DNA of 64,000 nucleotides, from the NCBI GenBank assembly GCA_029433345.1, contig JAQTHY010000001.1:1922001-1986000 (forward strand). The letters are read 5' to 3'. The stretch's first letter is position 1. The number at the start of each line of letters is the position of its first letter. Shown here piece by piece: positions 20,510 through 29,648 of the stretch. Position numbers and translations under genes: made by a program. This DNA is from Orbaceae bacterium ESL0727 (GTDB taxonomy: Bacteria; Pseudomonadota; Gammaproteobacteria; Enterobacterales; Orbaceae). Under the pieces are notes generated by a model. That model was not told the origin of the DNA, did not search any database, and saw only the letters and a program-made list of their open reading frames with translations.

Positions 20510-21289
20510 ATGAAAATCCGTTTGGGTCATCTTCTTTCCAATACATTACTCGCAGTCACGACTGTTGTGTTGACTTTTTCCGCTACAGCGCTTGAAAAAG
20601 TAACCGTTTTTGCTGCGGCTTCACTCACCAATGCCATGCAAGATATTAGTGCTATTTATACCGCTGAACATAAAGATGTTGATATCGTCTACTCTTTTGC
20701 CTCTTCATCTGTGTTAGCAAAACAGATCGAACAAGGTGCACCAGCAGATATTTTTATGTCAGCCGATCAAAAATGGATGACATATTTAACCGATAAAAAA
20801 TTGGCAAATAATAAACAAGATCTTTTGAAAAACGCGTTAGTTTTGATTGCTCCCGCCAATTCGAAAGTCAATAATGTAAATATTAATCGTAATACTAATT
20901 GGAATACACTGTTACCAAAAGGTGAAAAGATGGCTGTTGGTGACCCGTCACATGTTCCAGCAGGGCTTTACGCGAAAGAATCTTTAACCAATTTAGGTGT
21001 ATTTGCAAAATTAGAACCACAATTGGCACCTGCCAGTAATGTGCGTGATGCATTGATGTTAGTTGAACGTAATGAAGCGGTTCTGGGTATTGTCTACAGC
21101 ACAGATGCCAAAGTTAGCGATAAAGTCAAAATCGTTGCAACCTTTCCAGCCGATACCTTTACACCAATTGAATATCCGATTGCGTTAGTCAAGACAGATG
21201 TGACACCAGCAGCTAAAGCGTTTTATCAATATTTGTCTTCATCACAAGCTAAAGCCATTTTTGAAAAATATGGATTTGTGACTCACTAA
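20510..21289 (+). CDS. modA: Molybdate ABC transporter periplasmic binding protein
   Basis: Captures molybdate or tungstate in the periplasm. The 259-residue precursor has a Sec signal peptide (hydrophobic LLAVTTVVLTFSATALE), then VTVFAAASLTNAM with the oxyanion-binding serine, the FASSSVLAKQIEQGAPADIFMSAD region split over two strands, VGDPSHVPAGLYA and GIVYSTDA. It is first in modABC, 25 bp ahead of modB. Confidence 0.95.
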   Translation: MKIRLGHLLSNTLLAVTTVVLTFSATALEKVTVFAAASLTNAMQDISAIYTAEHKDVDIVYSFASSSVLAKQIEQGAPADIFMSADQKWMTYLTDKKLANNKQDLLKNALVLIAPANSKVNNVNINRNTNWNTLLPKGEKMAVGDPSHVPAGLYAKESLTNLGVFAKLEPQLAPASNVRDALMLVERNEAVLGIVYSTDAKVSDKVKIVATFPADTFTPIEYPIALVKTDVTPAAKAFYQYLSSSQAKAIFEKYGFVTH

Positions 21290-21314
21290 TTATTCTGAAT
21301 AGTTATTCTTAATC

Positions 21315-22004
21315 ATGATATTGACAGCATTTGAATGGCAAACACTGCTCCTGAGTTTGAAAATCGCGGGAGCAGCGATACTTTTTAGTTTGCCAATAGG
21401 TATTTTGACTGCGTGGATTCTTGCTCGTTGCCATTTTTGGGGGAAATCGATTTTTGATAGTATCGTCCACCTCCCCCTAGTTTTGCCACCTGTGGTGTTA
21501 GGGTATTTACTGTTACTTACTATGGGGCGACGAGGTCTGTTTGGTGCATGGTTGTATCAACATCTTGGTATTAGTTTTAGTTTTAACTGGCGAGGTGCCG
21601 CATTAGCTTCTGCCGTGGTCGCCTTTCCCTTGATGGTCAGGTCGATTCGCCTGTCGATTGAATCAATCGATACACGCCTTGAAAATGTTGCACGTACGTT
21701 AGGGGCGAATAAGTGGCGTGTTTTTTTGACGATTACCCTACCATTAGCTTTCCCGGGGATTTTAATGGGTGTTGTACTCGGTTTTGCCCGCTGTTTAGGT
21801 GAGTTCGGCGCAACGATTACCTTTGTTTCTAATATTCAAGGCGAAACCCGCACATTACCATTAGCTATGTATACATTGCTACAAACCCCCGATGGGGAAC
21901 ATGCCGCGATGCGTTTATGTATTATTTCTATTATATTATCGCTCATTGCATTGTTTAGTTCTGAAATGCTTAATCGGCTACATAAAAAGAAATTGGCAGG
22001 ATAA
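21315..22004 (+). CDS. modB: Molybdate ABC transporter permease
   Basis: A 229-residue inner-membrane permease with about five hydrophobic segments, the GxAxAxxx-type early region HLPLVLPPVVLGYLLL and the EAA loop (ARTLGANKWRVFLTITLPLAFPGI) that docks the ATPase. The GEFGATITFVSNIQGETRT stretch is characteristic of ModB. It is followed 2 bp later by modC. Confidence 0.95.
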   Translation: MILTAFEWQTLLLSLKIAGAAILFSLPIGILTAWILARCHFWGKSIFDSIVHLPLVLPPVVLGYLLLLTMGRRGLFGAWLYQHLGISFSFNWRGAALASAVVAFPLMVRSIRLSIESIDTRLENVARTLGANKWRVFLTITLPLAFPGILMGVVLGFARCLGEFGATITFVSNIQGETRTLPLAMYTLLQTPDGEHAAMRLCIISIILSLIALFSSEMLNRLHKKKLAG

Positions 22005-22006
22005 TA

Positions 22007-22723
22007 ATGCTTCACATTGATATCAAAAAAAAGTTTCCTTCATTTTCGTTCACCTTTTGCCAAGATATCGCTTGCCAAGGCGTAACCGCTATTTTAGGGG
22101 TATCCGGATCCGGGAAATCGACCTTAATTAACCTGATTAATGGTCTACTGCAACCCGACAGTGGTAAGATTATTCTCAACGATACGGTATTAGTGGATAG
22201 CGAAAAGGCTATTTTTGTCCCGCCTGAAAAACGACATATTGGTACCGTATTTCAAGATGCACTGTTATTTCCTCATTATAAAGTGATCAAAAATCTCAAT
22301 TATGGCCTTAACAATAAGATGGATCAGTGTATTAAGAGTAAATTGTCACATAAACCATCAAGTCGTTTTACCGAAATTGTTGATGTATTAAATATTGGCC
22401 ATCTATTAAATCGCTATCCCGCCATGCTTTCTGGGGGCGAAAAACAACGTGTTGCCATTGGTCGAGCATTATTGGCTAATCCTTCATTATTACTAATGGA
22501 TGAACCTTTATCAGCGCTGGATATGCCGCGCAAAAAAGAGTTATTAAGCTATATTGATAAATTGACTCACGATCTGGCTATGCCTATTATTTATGTGACA
22601 CACAATATTAATGAAGTCAGGCGGATTGCTGATGAGGTGGCGATTATTGATCATGGGCAACTCTATGATTATGGCGCAACAGAACAGATTTTACAAAGCG
22701 CTTATTTGCAAGAATGGTTATAG
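22007..22723 (+). CDS. modC: Molybdate ABC transporter ATPase, without the mop domain
   Basis: Powers molybdate import through ModB. It has Walker A GVSGSGKST (about 32-40), the Q-loop GTVFQDALLFPHY, signature LSGGEKQRVAIGRALL, Walker B LLLMDEPLSALD and the switch histidine VTHN. At 238 residues it stops shortly after the ATPase core, whereas E. coli ModC (352) adds a C-terminal TOBE/mop regulatory domain. The 3' end overlaps the convergent lpxH by 6 bp. Confidence 0.92.
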   Translation: MLHIDIKKKFPSFSFTFCQDIACQGVTAILGVSGSGKSTLINLINGLLQPDSGKIILNDTVLVDSEKAIFVPPEKRHIGTVFQDALLFPHYKVIKNLNYGLNNKMDQCIKSKLSHKPSSRFTEIVDVLNIGHLLNRYPAMLSGGEKQRVAIGRALLANPSLLLMDEPLSALDMPRKKELLSYIDKLTHDLAMPIIYVTHNINEVRRIADEVAIIDHGQLYDYGATEQILQSAYLQEWL

Positions 22724-23446
22724 TGTTGGGTAAAAATAGAGCTTGATATTGTTATCACTATCATCTTGTTTAATATAAGATACACCATCATGCCACGCAC
22801 TGAGCACCAGACGGGTTAGCGGTTGCCCTGCAACAATCAGTTCATGCGTAGCCGGTTTATGAGTATGGCCATGGATCATTACTGTTGCTTGGTATTTGTT
22901 TAACATATCGAGTACAGCTTGTTGATTGACATCCATCCGATGAGCCGATTTATTCTGATTCTGCTTGATACTCTTCTGGCGTAAATGTTTAGCTATTGCT
23001 TGTCGAAAACGACGTGGCGACCATAAAAAAAGCCGTTGTAGCCATTTATATCGCAATCGCTGCCGAAATTTTTGATATTGCACATCATCAGTACAGAGAA
23101 GATCACCATGTAAAAAAAGCAGCGTTTTATCTGCTAGCGGTAATGTATTGATATCAGGTAATAACGTCATGTCACATAGCTGGCAATAATCTCGCCCGAG
23201 TAAAAAATCACGATTACCTTGCACAAAATATTTTTTAATTTGTCGTTGGGATAACGTTCGTAATGCCTTCGCCACCTGCTGATGAAATGGGGATGCGATA
23301 TCATCGCCAATCCAGTAGTCAAAGAGATCCCCTAAAATATAGAGCTCACAACCATTGGGTAACGTATCTAAAAAAGAGAAGAAACCTGCCGTTAAAGCAG
23401 GTTGATCTTCAGTTAAATGGATATCAGCAATAAAATAACGTTGCAC
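22718..23446 (-). CDS. lpxH: UDP-2,3-diacylglucosamine diphosphatase LpxH
   Basis: Peripheral membrane phosphoesterase of lipid A synthesis that releases lipid X. The 242-residue sequence has the calcineurin-like metal motifs FIADIHL (D-x-H), ILGDLFDYWIGDD (GDxxD), VQGNRDFLLG (GNxD), LLFLHGD and MIHGHTHKP (GHxH). It lies 3 bp downstream of ppiB, the same pairing as in E. coli. Confidence 0.95.
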   Translation of the reverse strand: MQRYFIADIHLTEDQPALTAGFFSFLDTLPNGCELYILGDLFDYWIGDDIASPFHQQVAKALRTLSQRQIKKYFVQGNRDFLLGRDYCQLCDMTLLPDINTLPLADKTLLFLHGDLLCTDDVQYQKFRQRLRYKWLQRLFLWSPRRFRQAIAKHLRQKSIKQNQNKSAHRMDVNQQAVLDMLNKYQATVMIHGHTHKPATHELIVAGQPLTRLVLSAWHDGVSYIKQDDSDNNIKLYFYPTL

Positions 23447-23449
23447 GTT

Positions 23450-23941
23450 TTATTCTACTGTGACACTTTTAATTACTACATCTTCAACCGGAACGTCTGA
23501 ATGCATACCGTTACGCCCTGTTTTTACTGCTTTTATTTTATCTACAACATCTAAGCCGTCGACCACTTCGGCAAAAACACAGTAACCAAAACCATTTGCA
23601 TCAGAAGAGCGGTAATCCAAATAATCATTATCAACAACATTAATAAAAAATTGTGCCGTTGCTGAATGAGGATCAGCAGTACGCGCCATCGCTAAAGTAC
23701 CACGACGATTTTTTAATCCATTTGCCGCTTCATTAGGAATAGGCGCTTTGGTTTTTTTCTGTTTCATTCCCGGTTCAAAACCTCCACCTTGAATCATAAA
23801 ATTATTGATGACACGGTGGAAAATAGTATTGTTGTAAAATCCATCTTTACAATAGTCGACAAAATTTTTAACCGTTTGCGGCGCTTTATCTGCAAAGGTT
23901 TTAATCTTAATATCACCTTGGTTAGTATGGAATATAATCAT
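23450..23941 (-). CDS. ppiB: Cytoplasmic peptidyl-prolyl cis-trans isomerase B
   Basis: Single-domain cyclophilin of 163 residues with no signal peptide. It shows the catalytic arginine in [17 protein letters not shown] and the active-site residues in [12 protein letters not shown] and [12 protein letters not shown]. It is upstream of lpxH in a probable two-gene operon. Confidence 0.95.
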   Translation of the reverse strand: MIIFHTNQGDIKIKTFADKAPQTVKNFVDYCKDGFYNNTIFHRVINNFMIQGGGFEPGMKQKKTKAPIPNEAANGLKNRRGTLAMARTADPHSATAQFFINVVDNDYLDYRSSDANGFGYCVFAEVVDGLDVVDKIKAVKTGRNGMHSDVPVEDVVIKSVTVE

Positions 23942-24015
23942 TAGATGTTCCTTAATTGTTGTTTTGAACTACACTACATTTAACGCAATTACATCAGCAC
24001 TTAAGCTGATTATCA

Positions 24016-24939
24016 TTAATTCGATGGATTATCACTTTTGTCGCACATAACTGTTTCGCATGCCGACAAGGTATTACTCATTAAAGTCGCAACTGTCATT
24101 GGCCCAACGCCACCGGGAACCGGACTAATCCAACCTGCACGTTTAACGGCAGTATCGAATTCAACATCGCCCACTAATTTTCCATTAGCCAGCCGATTAA
24201 TTCCAACATCAATCACGATTGCACCCGGTTTTATCCATTCACCTTTGACGTAATTAGGAATACCTACGCCAGCGATCACAATATCGGCATTACGCACATG
24301 CTTTTCTAAATCAACGGTTCGACTATGTGTAATCGTGGTGGTACAGCCTAATAATAATAATTCTAATGCCATGGGGCGCCCTACAATACTGGATGCACCA
24401 ACGACTGTCGCATTCAAGCCAGATAATTTTACACCTGTTGATTCCAGCATTTTAACCACACCATAAGGTGTACATGGTCGTAAAATCGGATCGCGCTGCA
24501 ATAAGTGACCAATATTATAAGGATGAAAACCATCCACATCTTTACGCGGATCGATATATTCCAGCACCTTTGTTTTATCAATATTATTAGGTAAAGGTAA
24601 CTGCACTAAAATACCGTCAACATCGGCGCGTTTATTCAGTTGATCAATTAACGTCAGTAACTCTTCAGTCGTTGATGAAGGAAAATCATAGGCAAAGGAT
24701 GCGAATCCAACATCATCACACGCTTTTTGTTTATTTTTGACATAAATTTTTGACGCAGGATCCGTACCAACTTGAATAACAGCTAATCCTGGCACACGTA
24801 ACCCTTTTGCCACTCGCTGACGCACTTTTTCTGCAATGCCTTCACGAATCTGTTGGGCTAATGCTTTACCATCAATGATTTTTGCATCTGCTCTATCCAT
24901 AGCTGATATTGTTGTCGTCGACACGGTTGTAGTAGGCAT
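24016..24939 (-). CDS. folD: Methylene-THF dehydrogenase / methenyl-THF cyclohydrolase
   Basis: Bifunctional one-carbon enzyme. Recognisable motifs are [13 protein letters not shown], the catalytic lysine region [16 protein letters not shown] (YxxxK), [20 protein letters not shown], the NADP site [12 protein letters not shown] and [15 protein letters not shown] place the start at ATG 24939, eight bases after AGGG; a GTG at 24948 directly abuts that ribosome site. The protein carries a Thr-rich N-terminal extension of about 13 residues before the E. coli-like start. Confidence 0.93.
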   Translation of the reverse strand: MPTTTVSTTTISAMDRADAKIIDGKALAQQIREGIAEKVRQRVAKGLRVPGLAVIQVGTDPASKIYVKNKQKACDDVGFASFAYDFPSSTTEELLTLIDQLNKRADVDGILVQLPLPNNIDKTKVLEYIDPRKDVDGFHPYNIGHLLQRDPILRPCTPYGVVKMLESTGVKLSGLNATVVGASSIVGRPMALELLLLGCTTTITHSRTVDLEKHVRNADIVIAGVGIPNYVKGEWIKPGAIVIDVGINRLANGKLVGDVEFDTAVKRAGWISPVPGGVGPMTVATLMSNTLSACETVMCDKSDNPSN

Positions 24940-25238
24940 TGTTGTCACCCTAATGTTGTCATCCTAATATTAACTTTGTTATTACTTTTGTATGAATGGA
25001 TGTTATTCGTTGAAAGTAAGTCATTCTATCAGAGTTAAAAGGAATGTCTATTAGCGGATAACGTCGCTTATTCTGGTAACTGACCTAAATAAAAAGTGAT
25101 GCCATAGACTATCAGGCAATTATCATTGTGAATAAATCAGAACAAGGCGATTCTAATCATTTTACAATAAAATCTGCTATACAAAATCCTAAAGTTCATT
25201 AGAATAGCAAATAGGATCTTCTTGGAGGGTACATAAAT

Positions 25239-25832
25239 ATGTCAAAAAAAATCATTGCGTTATTTATCGTTATTTTCTTTCCATTTTTTACCACTTATGC
25301 TTTTGCCAAGAGTGATCGCGATAGTAGTCTTAATCGAACCACGACACATAATGATTCATTTTGGCAATATGCTAAACAAACGATAATCGATACTTGGAAC
25401 TCGCCGACACACGAACTCTATATTCCAGCCAACACCTGGCATAATCGTGCCGCCTATGACCGCAGTAAAGTTGATAGCTATAATGAACGCCCTTGGGGGA
25501 TTGGTTATGGCATCACCCGTTTCGACCAAGATGGTGATTGGCATTCATTGTATATTATGGAGTTTCAAGATTCACATAATGTTGTCGAACCTATTGGTGG
25601 TTATGGTTATCAAAAATATTGGCGTATTGATGATGCCGGTAAATGGCGTGTGGGTGTCGGTTATACATTGAGTATTACCGCGCGTCGTGATTATAATTGG
25701 ATACCTTTCCCAGCACCCTTGCCGTTACTTTCATTTGAATATGATCGCTTCTCAATTCAAAACACTTATGTACCTGGTGTACATAAAAATACAGGGAATA
25801 TTTTATTTACTTGGCTACGTTGGCGCCTGTAG
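25239..25832 (+). CDS. pagP: Lipid A palmitoyltransferase PagP
   Basis: Outer-membrane beta-barrel enzyme that moves a palmitate from phospholipids to lipid A. The 197-residue precursor has a signal peptide (IIALFIVIFFPFFTTYAFA) and an amphipathic helix (WQYAKQTIIDTWN). The catalytic residues are in IPANTWHNR (His) and MEFQDSHN (Asp-Ser), and YNERPWGIGYG and the final FTWLRWRL strand follow. GGAGG lies 9 bases before the ATG. It is a lone gene; I saw no clear PhoP box. Confidence 0.93.
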   Translation: MSKKIIALFIVIFFPFFTTYAFAKSDRDSSLNRTTTHNDSFWQYAKQTIIDTWNSPTHELYIPANTWHNRAAYDRSKVDSYNERPWGIGYGITRFDQDGDWHSLYIMEFQDSHNVVEPIGGYGYQKYWRIDDAGKWRVGVGYTLSITARRDYNWIPFPAPLPLLSFEYDRFSIQNTYVPGVHKNTGNILFTWLRWRL

Positions 25833-26064
25833 TGATTAATCTATTCTTAATGGATAGCGCGACGAACTGATTGCGGCGAAATTAACGATTATGATTAACA
25901 TAGCGTTTATTAAAATCAGTAAAATTTGATTACGCCATTAATTGATAGGCAAAATCTATTTAAATAACTATCATTAATTACTTTTTTTTCTACCATTTTT
26001 CAGTATAGTAATCAACAAATGAATTAAGACAACGAATCATTGAAATAAAAAGTCGAGGTGACAA

Positions 26065-26337
26065 ATGTATGTTGTAATTTTTGGACGTCCAGGATGTCCT
26101 TATTGTATGCGAGCTAAAGAATTAGCCGAAAAATTAGCCCAAGAACGTGAAGATTTTACTTATCGTTATGTTGATATCCATGCAGAAGGAATCACTAAAG
26201 AAGATCTTTCTAAGAGTGTGGGTAAACCTGTCGAAACTGTTCCACAGATTTTTATTGATGAAAAACCAATCGGTGGCTGTACAGATTTTGAAGCTTACGC
26301 CAAAGAACACTTAGGTTTATTCAAAGATCAAGCTTAA
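26065..26337 (+). CDS. grxA: Glutaredoxin 1
   Basis: Glutathione-dependent dithiol oxidoreductase, for example reducing ribonucleotide reductase. The 90-residue sequence follows E. coli Grx1 closely: VIFGRPGCPYCMRAKELAEKL split around the CPYC active site (residues 11-14), YRYVDIHAEGITKEDL, the cis-proline in ETVPQIFID and IGGCTDFEA. It has its own terminator. Confidence 0.95.
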   Translation: MYVVIFGRPGCPYCMRAKELAEKLAQEREDFTYRYVDIHAEGITKEDLSKSVGKPVETVPQIFIDEKPIGGCTDFEAYAKEHLGLFKDQA

Positions 26338-26406
26338 TTTTACGTTCTTTTCTGTATAGTCAAAGATTCATAGTAAAAAGCGCATAGTAAAATAAGTATG
26401 CTAAAC

Positions 26407-26438
26407 AAAATAGACGACTGAATTGAGTCGTCTATTTT
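26407..26438. terminator. Bidirectional terminator between grxA and tsaB
   Basis: A 13-bp stem AAAATAGACGACT / AGTCGTCTATTTT with a 6-base loop, followed by T-runs in both directions. It serves the convergent grxA and tsaB. Confidence 0.85.
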
Positions 26439-26475
26439 TTTATCTCTATTTTATCTATGATTATCTCTGTTGTTA

Positions 26476-27213
26476 TCATCGTCCTGGTAACTTCTTCCAC
26501 GTCACTTCATTACGTAAATAAGCCGGTTCGATATTAGCGACATCCATGAGCTCTTGTTTCTGCCATTTTTGTTGCGCAATCACAATTAAGTCTTGTGCAT
26601 GTGGCAATAAAATACCACCATCTTGTACATTGGCTAACAAAGCGGGATACGTTTGCCAGCCGGTTCCGGCAAAATAATAATTTTCGCTAGCAGCAAGTTT
26701 TGGGGGTTCAGTATTGATTTTTTCAGCATTGATTTTTTCAGTAATAGCCGTTGGTTTGATAACACATTCCGGTATAATTGGCTGCCATGTCGGGGTAATC
26801 ACACCCTTATTGTCTGTCTCAATGCGTCGATAATGCCCCAAATAGATTTCGCCCATTCGGGCATCAATGGCAGCAATCACATTGCTTGCCTGTTTTACTC
26901 GATAAGCGCCTTGCGCTAAGCTCATGAGGGTAGAAACACCAATCATCGGGCGATCAATACCCAGAGCAAGTCCTTGCGCCACACCAATACCAATACGTAC
27001 GCCAGTAAAACTCCCCGGTCCTTGACCAAAGGCGATCGCATCGATTTGCGATAATGTACATCCCGCCTGTTTTATTAACTTATCAATCATAGGCAAGATC
27101 TGTTTAGTATGATCCCGCTGTGATAGCGTGAAATCAAACGTAATTTCATTATCATAAAGCAACGCAACCGAACAAGCTTCGGTAGCCGTATCAATCGCTA
27201 AAAGCGTATTCAT
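26476..27213 (-). CDS. tsaB: tRNA threonylcarbamoyladenosine synthesis protein TsaB
   Basis: Actin-fold partner of TsaD in making t6A at position 37 of ANN-decoding tRNAs. It starts MNTLLAIDTATEACSVALL and contains GQGPGSFTGVRIGIG and GVSTLMSLA. ATG 27213 is chosen over an upstream TTG that abuts AGG. At 245 residues it is slightly longer than E. coli TsaB (231). The extra is a small duplicated KINAE/KINTE block from two 15-bp repeats at 26711-26740. It lies downstream of yoaA. Confidence 0.93.
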   Translation of the reverse strand: MNTLLAIDTATEACSVALLYDNEITFDFTLSQRDHTKQILPMIDKLIKQAGCTLSQIDAIAFGQGPGSFTGVRIGIGVAQGLALGIDRPMIGVSTLMSLAQGAYRVKQASNVIAAIDARMGEIYLGHYRRIETDNKGVITPTWQPIIPECVIKPTAITEKINAEKINTEPPKLAASENYYFAGTGWQTYPALLANVQDGGILLPHAQDLIVIAQQKWQKQELMDVANIEPAYLRNEVTWKKLPGR

Positions 27214-27339
27214 ATTGTTTCTCAACCTATTTTATTTTCTCATTTACCGTCATCAAAATATAAAAAGAGCAGGTAAATCATATTGTTATTACCTTATCAA
27301 TGTAGCGTTATCAATGTAACGTTATCAATGTTGTATTGA

Positions 27340-29334
27340 TTAATGATGAGTATTTGATAACAAAAAATCAATTACCTTATCTATGCTACGTGTGCGTGGT
27401 GAAGGCGGGAGGCTATTAATAAAAGTGGCACCATAAGGGCGCATGACCAATCTGTTATCACAAATAATAATCGCACCGCGATCATCATGATGACGAATTA
27501 ATCGCCCAACACCTTGCTTTAACGTAATGACCGCCTCGGGCAGTTGTACGTCATTGAACGCATCGCCGCCTTGCATTTGGCAATCTTCCATACGCGCTTT
27601 AATTAACGGATCATCGGGCGATGTAAAAGGTAATTTATCAATAATGACACATGATAAGGTATCCCCGCGGACATCAATACCCTCCCAAAAACTACTGGTG
27701 GCAATTAATAAGGCGTTTCCTGCCGTAATAAATTGCTCCAGTAACTTCACTTTACTGGTTTCGCCTTGCACCAACACAGGTAGCAAAAGCTGTTCTCTAA
27801 ATATTTTTGCCAGCGCATTCATCATAGCATGTGAAGTACAGAGGAAGAAACAGCGACCTTGATTTGCTTCAATCACCGGCAATAAAATCTTACTCAGCTT
27901 TTCGGCATTACCTTGTTCGTTAGGGGAAGGTAGATAACGTGGCACACATAACATCGTTTGATGTAAATAATCAAATGGGCTCTCTAAAATTAGGGATTCC
28001 GCCTGCGATAAACCGAGTCGACGAGTAAAATAAGCCAATTGATTATCAACCGATAACGTCGCCGAAGTAAAAATCCAGCTTCCTTTACGTTGCGTGAGTA
28101 GCTCAGTAAACTTATCGGCAACTGACAAAGGTGTCAATGCTAAGGTAAAATTATAATAGCTGCACTCATACCAATAACTAAAACCGGTTATTTGCGTTTC
28201 AGTCAGTTTTTTTAAAAGATTTTGGTATTGCACGACTCGTTCCAGGCAGTTATCTAATGCCGATGATCGCCCTTCCGCCAATTTTAATACCTCTTGACAA
28301 AAAATAAGCGCCTCAAATAAATAAGACAGCTCTTCTTTTACCTTGGGTTGATTCAGCAGATAACGCAAATTACCTTTATTACTCTTTTGATTTTTACCTG
28401 GTTGAGTCGGCGCTGTGTGGTGAGTGCCGTTATTATTTTGATCATGAATGACAAGGCGTAGATCTTGGACACTTTTCTGCAATTTATCTGCACATTGCTG
28501 CAATTGAGACATATCTTTTACTTCAGTTCGGTAACAAAGAATAATCTCTTTCGCCAGATCAAAGAGTTGCCGACTGGTTAACTGTTCACCAAAATAGTGG
28601 CACGCTAAGTCAGGCAGTTGATGCGCTTCGTCGAAAATCATCACGTCCGCTTGGGGAATAAGTTCACCAAATCCAGTATCTTTCACTACCACATCGGCCA
28701 AAAAAAGATGATGATTGACCACCACCACATCAGAGCCAAGTGCTTTACGACGTGCCTTAACCACATAACAATCATTATAGTGCGGGCATTCGTTGCCAAG
28801 GCAATTATCATTGGTACTGGTTAATAACGGCCAAACAGTATTATCTTCAGCAACAGTAGCACATTTACTGATATCGCCATCTTTTGTTTTAATCGACCAC
28901 TGTTTTACACGCGCAAGATCAACACGTTGCGTTTTGTCGAGATCGCCAGCAGCCGCATATTGATGCGATAATTTATCTAAACAGAGATAATTAGAACGTC
29001 CTTTGAGGAGTGCAACTTTGCCGGTATAATTCAAGGCTTTTTTGATAATGGGCAGATCTTTACTGTAAAGTTGATCCTGTAGATTTTTAGATCCAGTTGA
29101 AATGATCACTTTTTTATCACTACGCAATGCCGGTACTAAATATGCAAAGGTTTTTCCTGTCCCCGTACCCGCTTCGACTACCAATGATTGTTGTTGCGTG
29201 ATGGCATTGGCTACTTTACTGGCCATCTGTCTTTGTGGTTCTCTCGCCACAAAACCATCAATCGCACTTGCCAACAACCCATTTTCTGCAAAATCATCAA
29301 TCACTGAATACCTGACATTTAAAATCATAATCAA
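27340..29334 (-). CDS. yoaA: XPD/DinG-family helicase YoaA
   Basis: SF2 5'-3' DNA helicase that in E. coli works with the pol III chi subunit in repair. The 664-residue protein has Walker A EAGTGTGKT (54-62), cysteines for an XPD-type Fe-S cluster (NYLCLDK, then CLGNECPHYNDC), FDEAHQL (DEAH), FTSATLS, SFWEGIDVRG and QGVGRLIRH. The neighbour tsaB is also adjacent in E. coli, which supports YoaA over DinG. Confidence 0.9.
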   Translation of the reverse strand: MIMILNVRYSVIDDFAENGLLASAIDGFVAREPQRQMASKVANAITQQQSLVVEAGTGTGKTFAYLVPALRSDKKVIISTGSKNLQDQLYSKDLPIIKKALNYTGKVALLKGRSNYLCLDKLSHQYAAAGDLDKTQRVDLARVKQWSIKTKDGDISKCATVAEDNTVWPLLTSTNDNCLGNECPHYNDCYVVKARRKALGSDVVVVNHHLFLADVVVKDTGFGELIPQADVMIFDEAHQLPDLACHYFGEQLTSRQLFDLAKEIILCYRTEVKDMSQLQQCADKLQKSVQDLRLVIHDQNNNGTHHTAPTQPGKNQKSNKGNLRYLLNQPKVKEELSYLFEALIFCQEVLKLAEGRSSALDNCLERVVQYQNLLKKLTETQITGFSYWYECSYYNFTLALTPLSVADKFTELLTQRKGSWIFTSATLSVDNQLAYFTRRLGLSQAESLILESPFDYLHQTMLCVPRYLPSPNEQGNAEKLSKILLPVIEANQGRCFFLCTSHAMMNALAKIFREQLLLPVLVQGETSKVKLLEQFITAGNALLIATSSFWEGIDVRGDTLSCVIIDKLPFTSPDDPLIKARMEDCQMQGGDAFNDVQLPEAVITLKQGVGRLIRHHDDRGAIIICDNRLVMRPYGATFINSLPPSPRTRSIDKVIDFLLSNTHH

Positions 29335-29421
29335 CTTACTGCGTTTATTATGCCTTATCTCCCTTAGAAGATAAAATGGAAAATAACTTGTCGAGTGTCA
29401 ATAGGTGAATTCACTTAACAT

Positions 29422-29453
29422 ATTTGACATAAACGTAGCATAACTCTGAAACA
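29422..29453 (-). repeat. Copy 3 of the dispersed 32-bp intergenic repeat
   Basis: On the minus strand it begins TGTTTCAGAGTTATGCTACG and continues TTTATGTCAAAT, matching the copies at 10861 and 20202. It is about 90 bp upstream of yoaA in a 314-bp gap where I see no gene. Confidence 0.6.
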
Positions 29454-29648
29454 TTGAAATAAATGTAGTTTGATGATTTGCAGTAAAGGTTTACTACAAA
29501 CATTTACCGAAAATGATGAATAGTGACTATTATTATCAGATCAAGACAAAATAATAGATAAACTTGCTAGATAACGCTTTTTATCTGCAAGTTTATGCTA
29601 TTTTATACAATTTTCATGACCCCGAAATAAGTATGATCACAAAATTAA

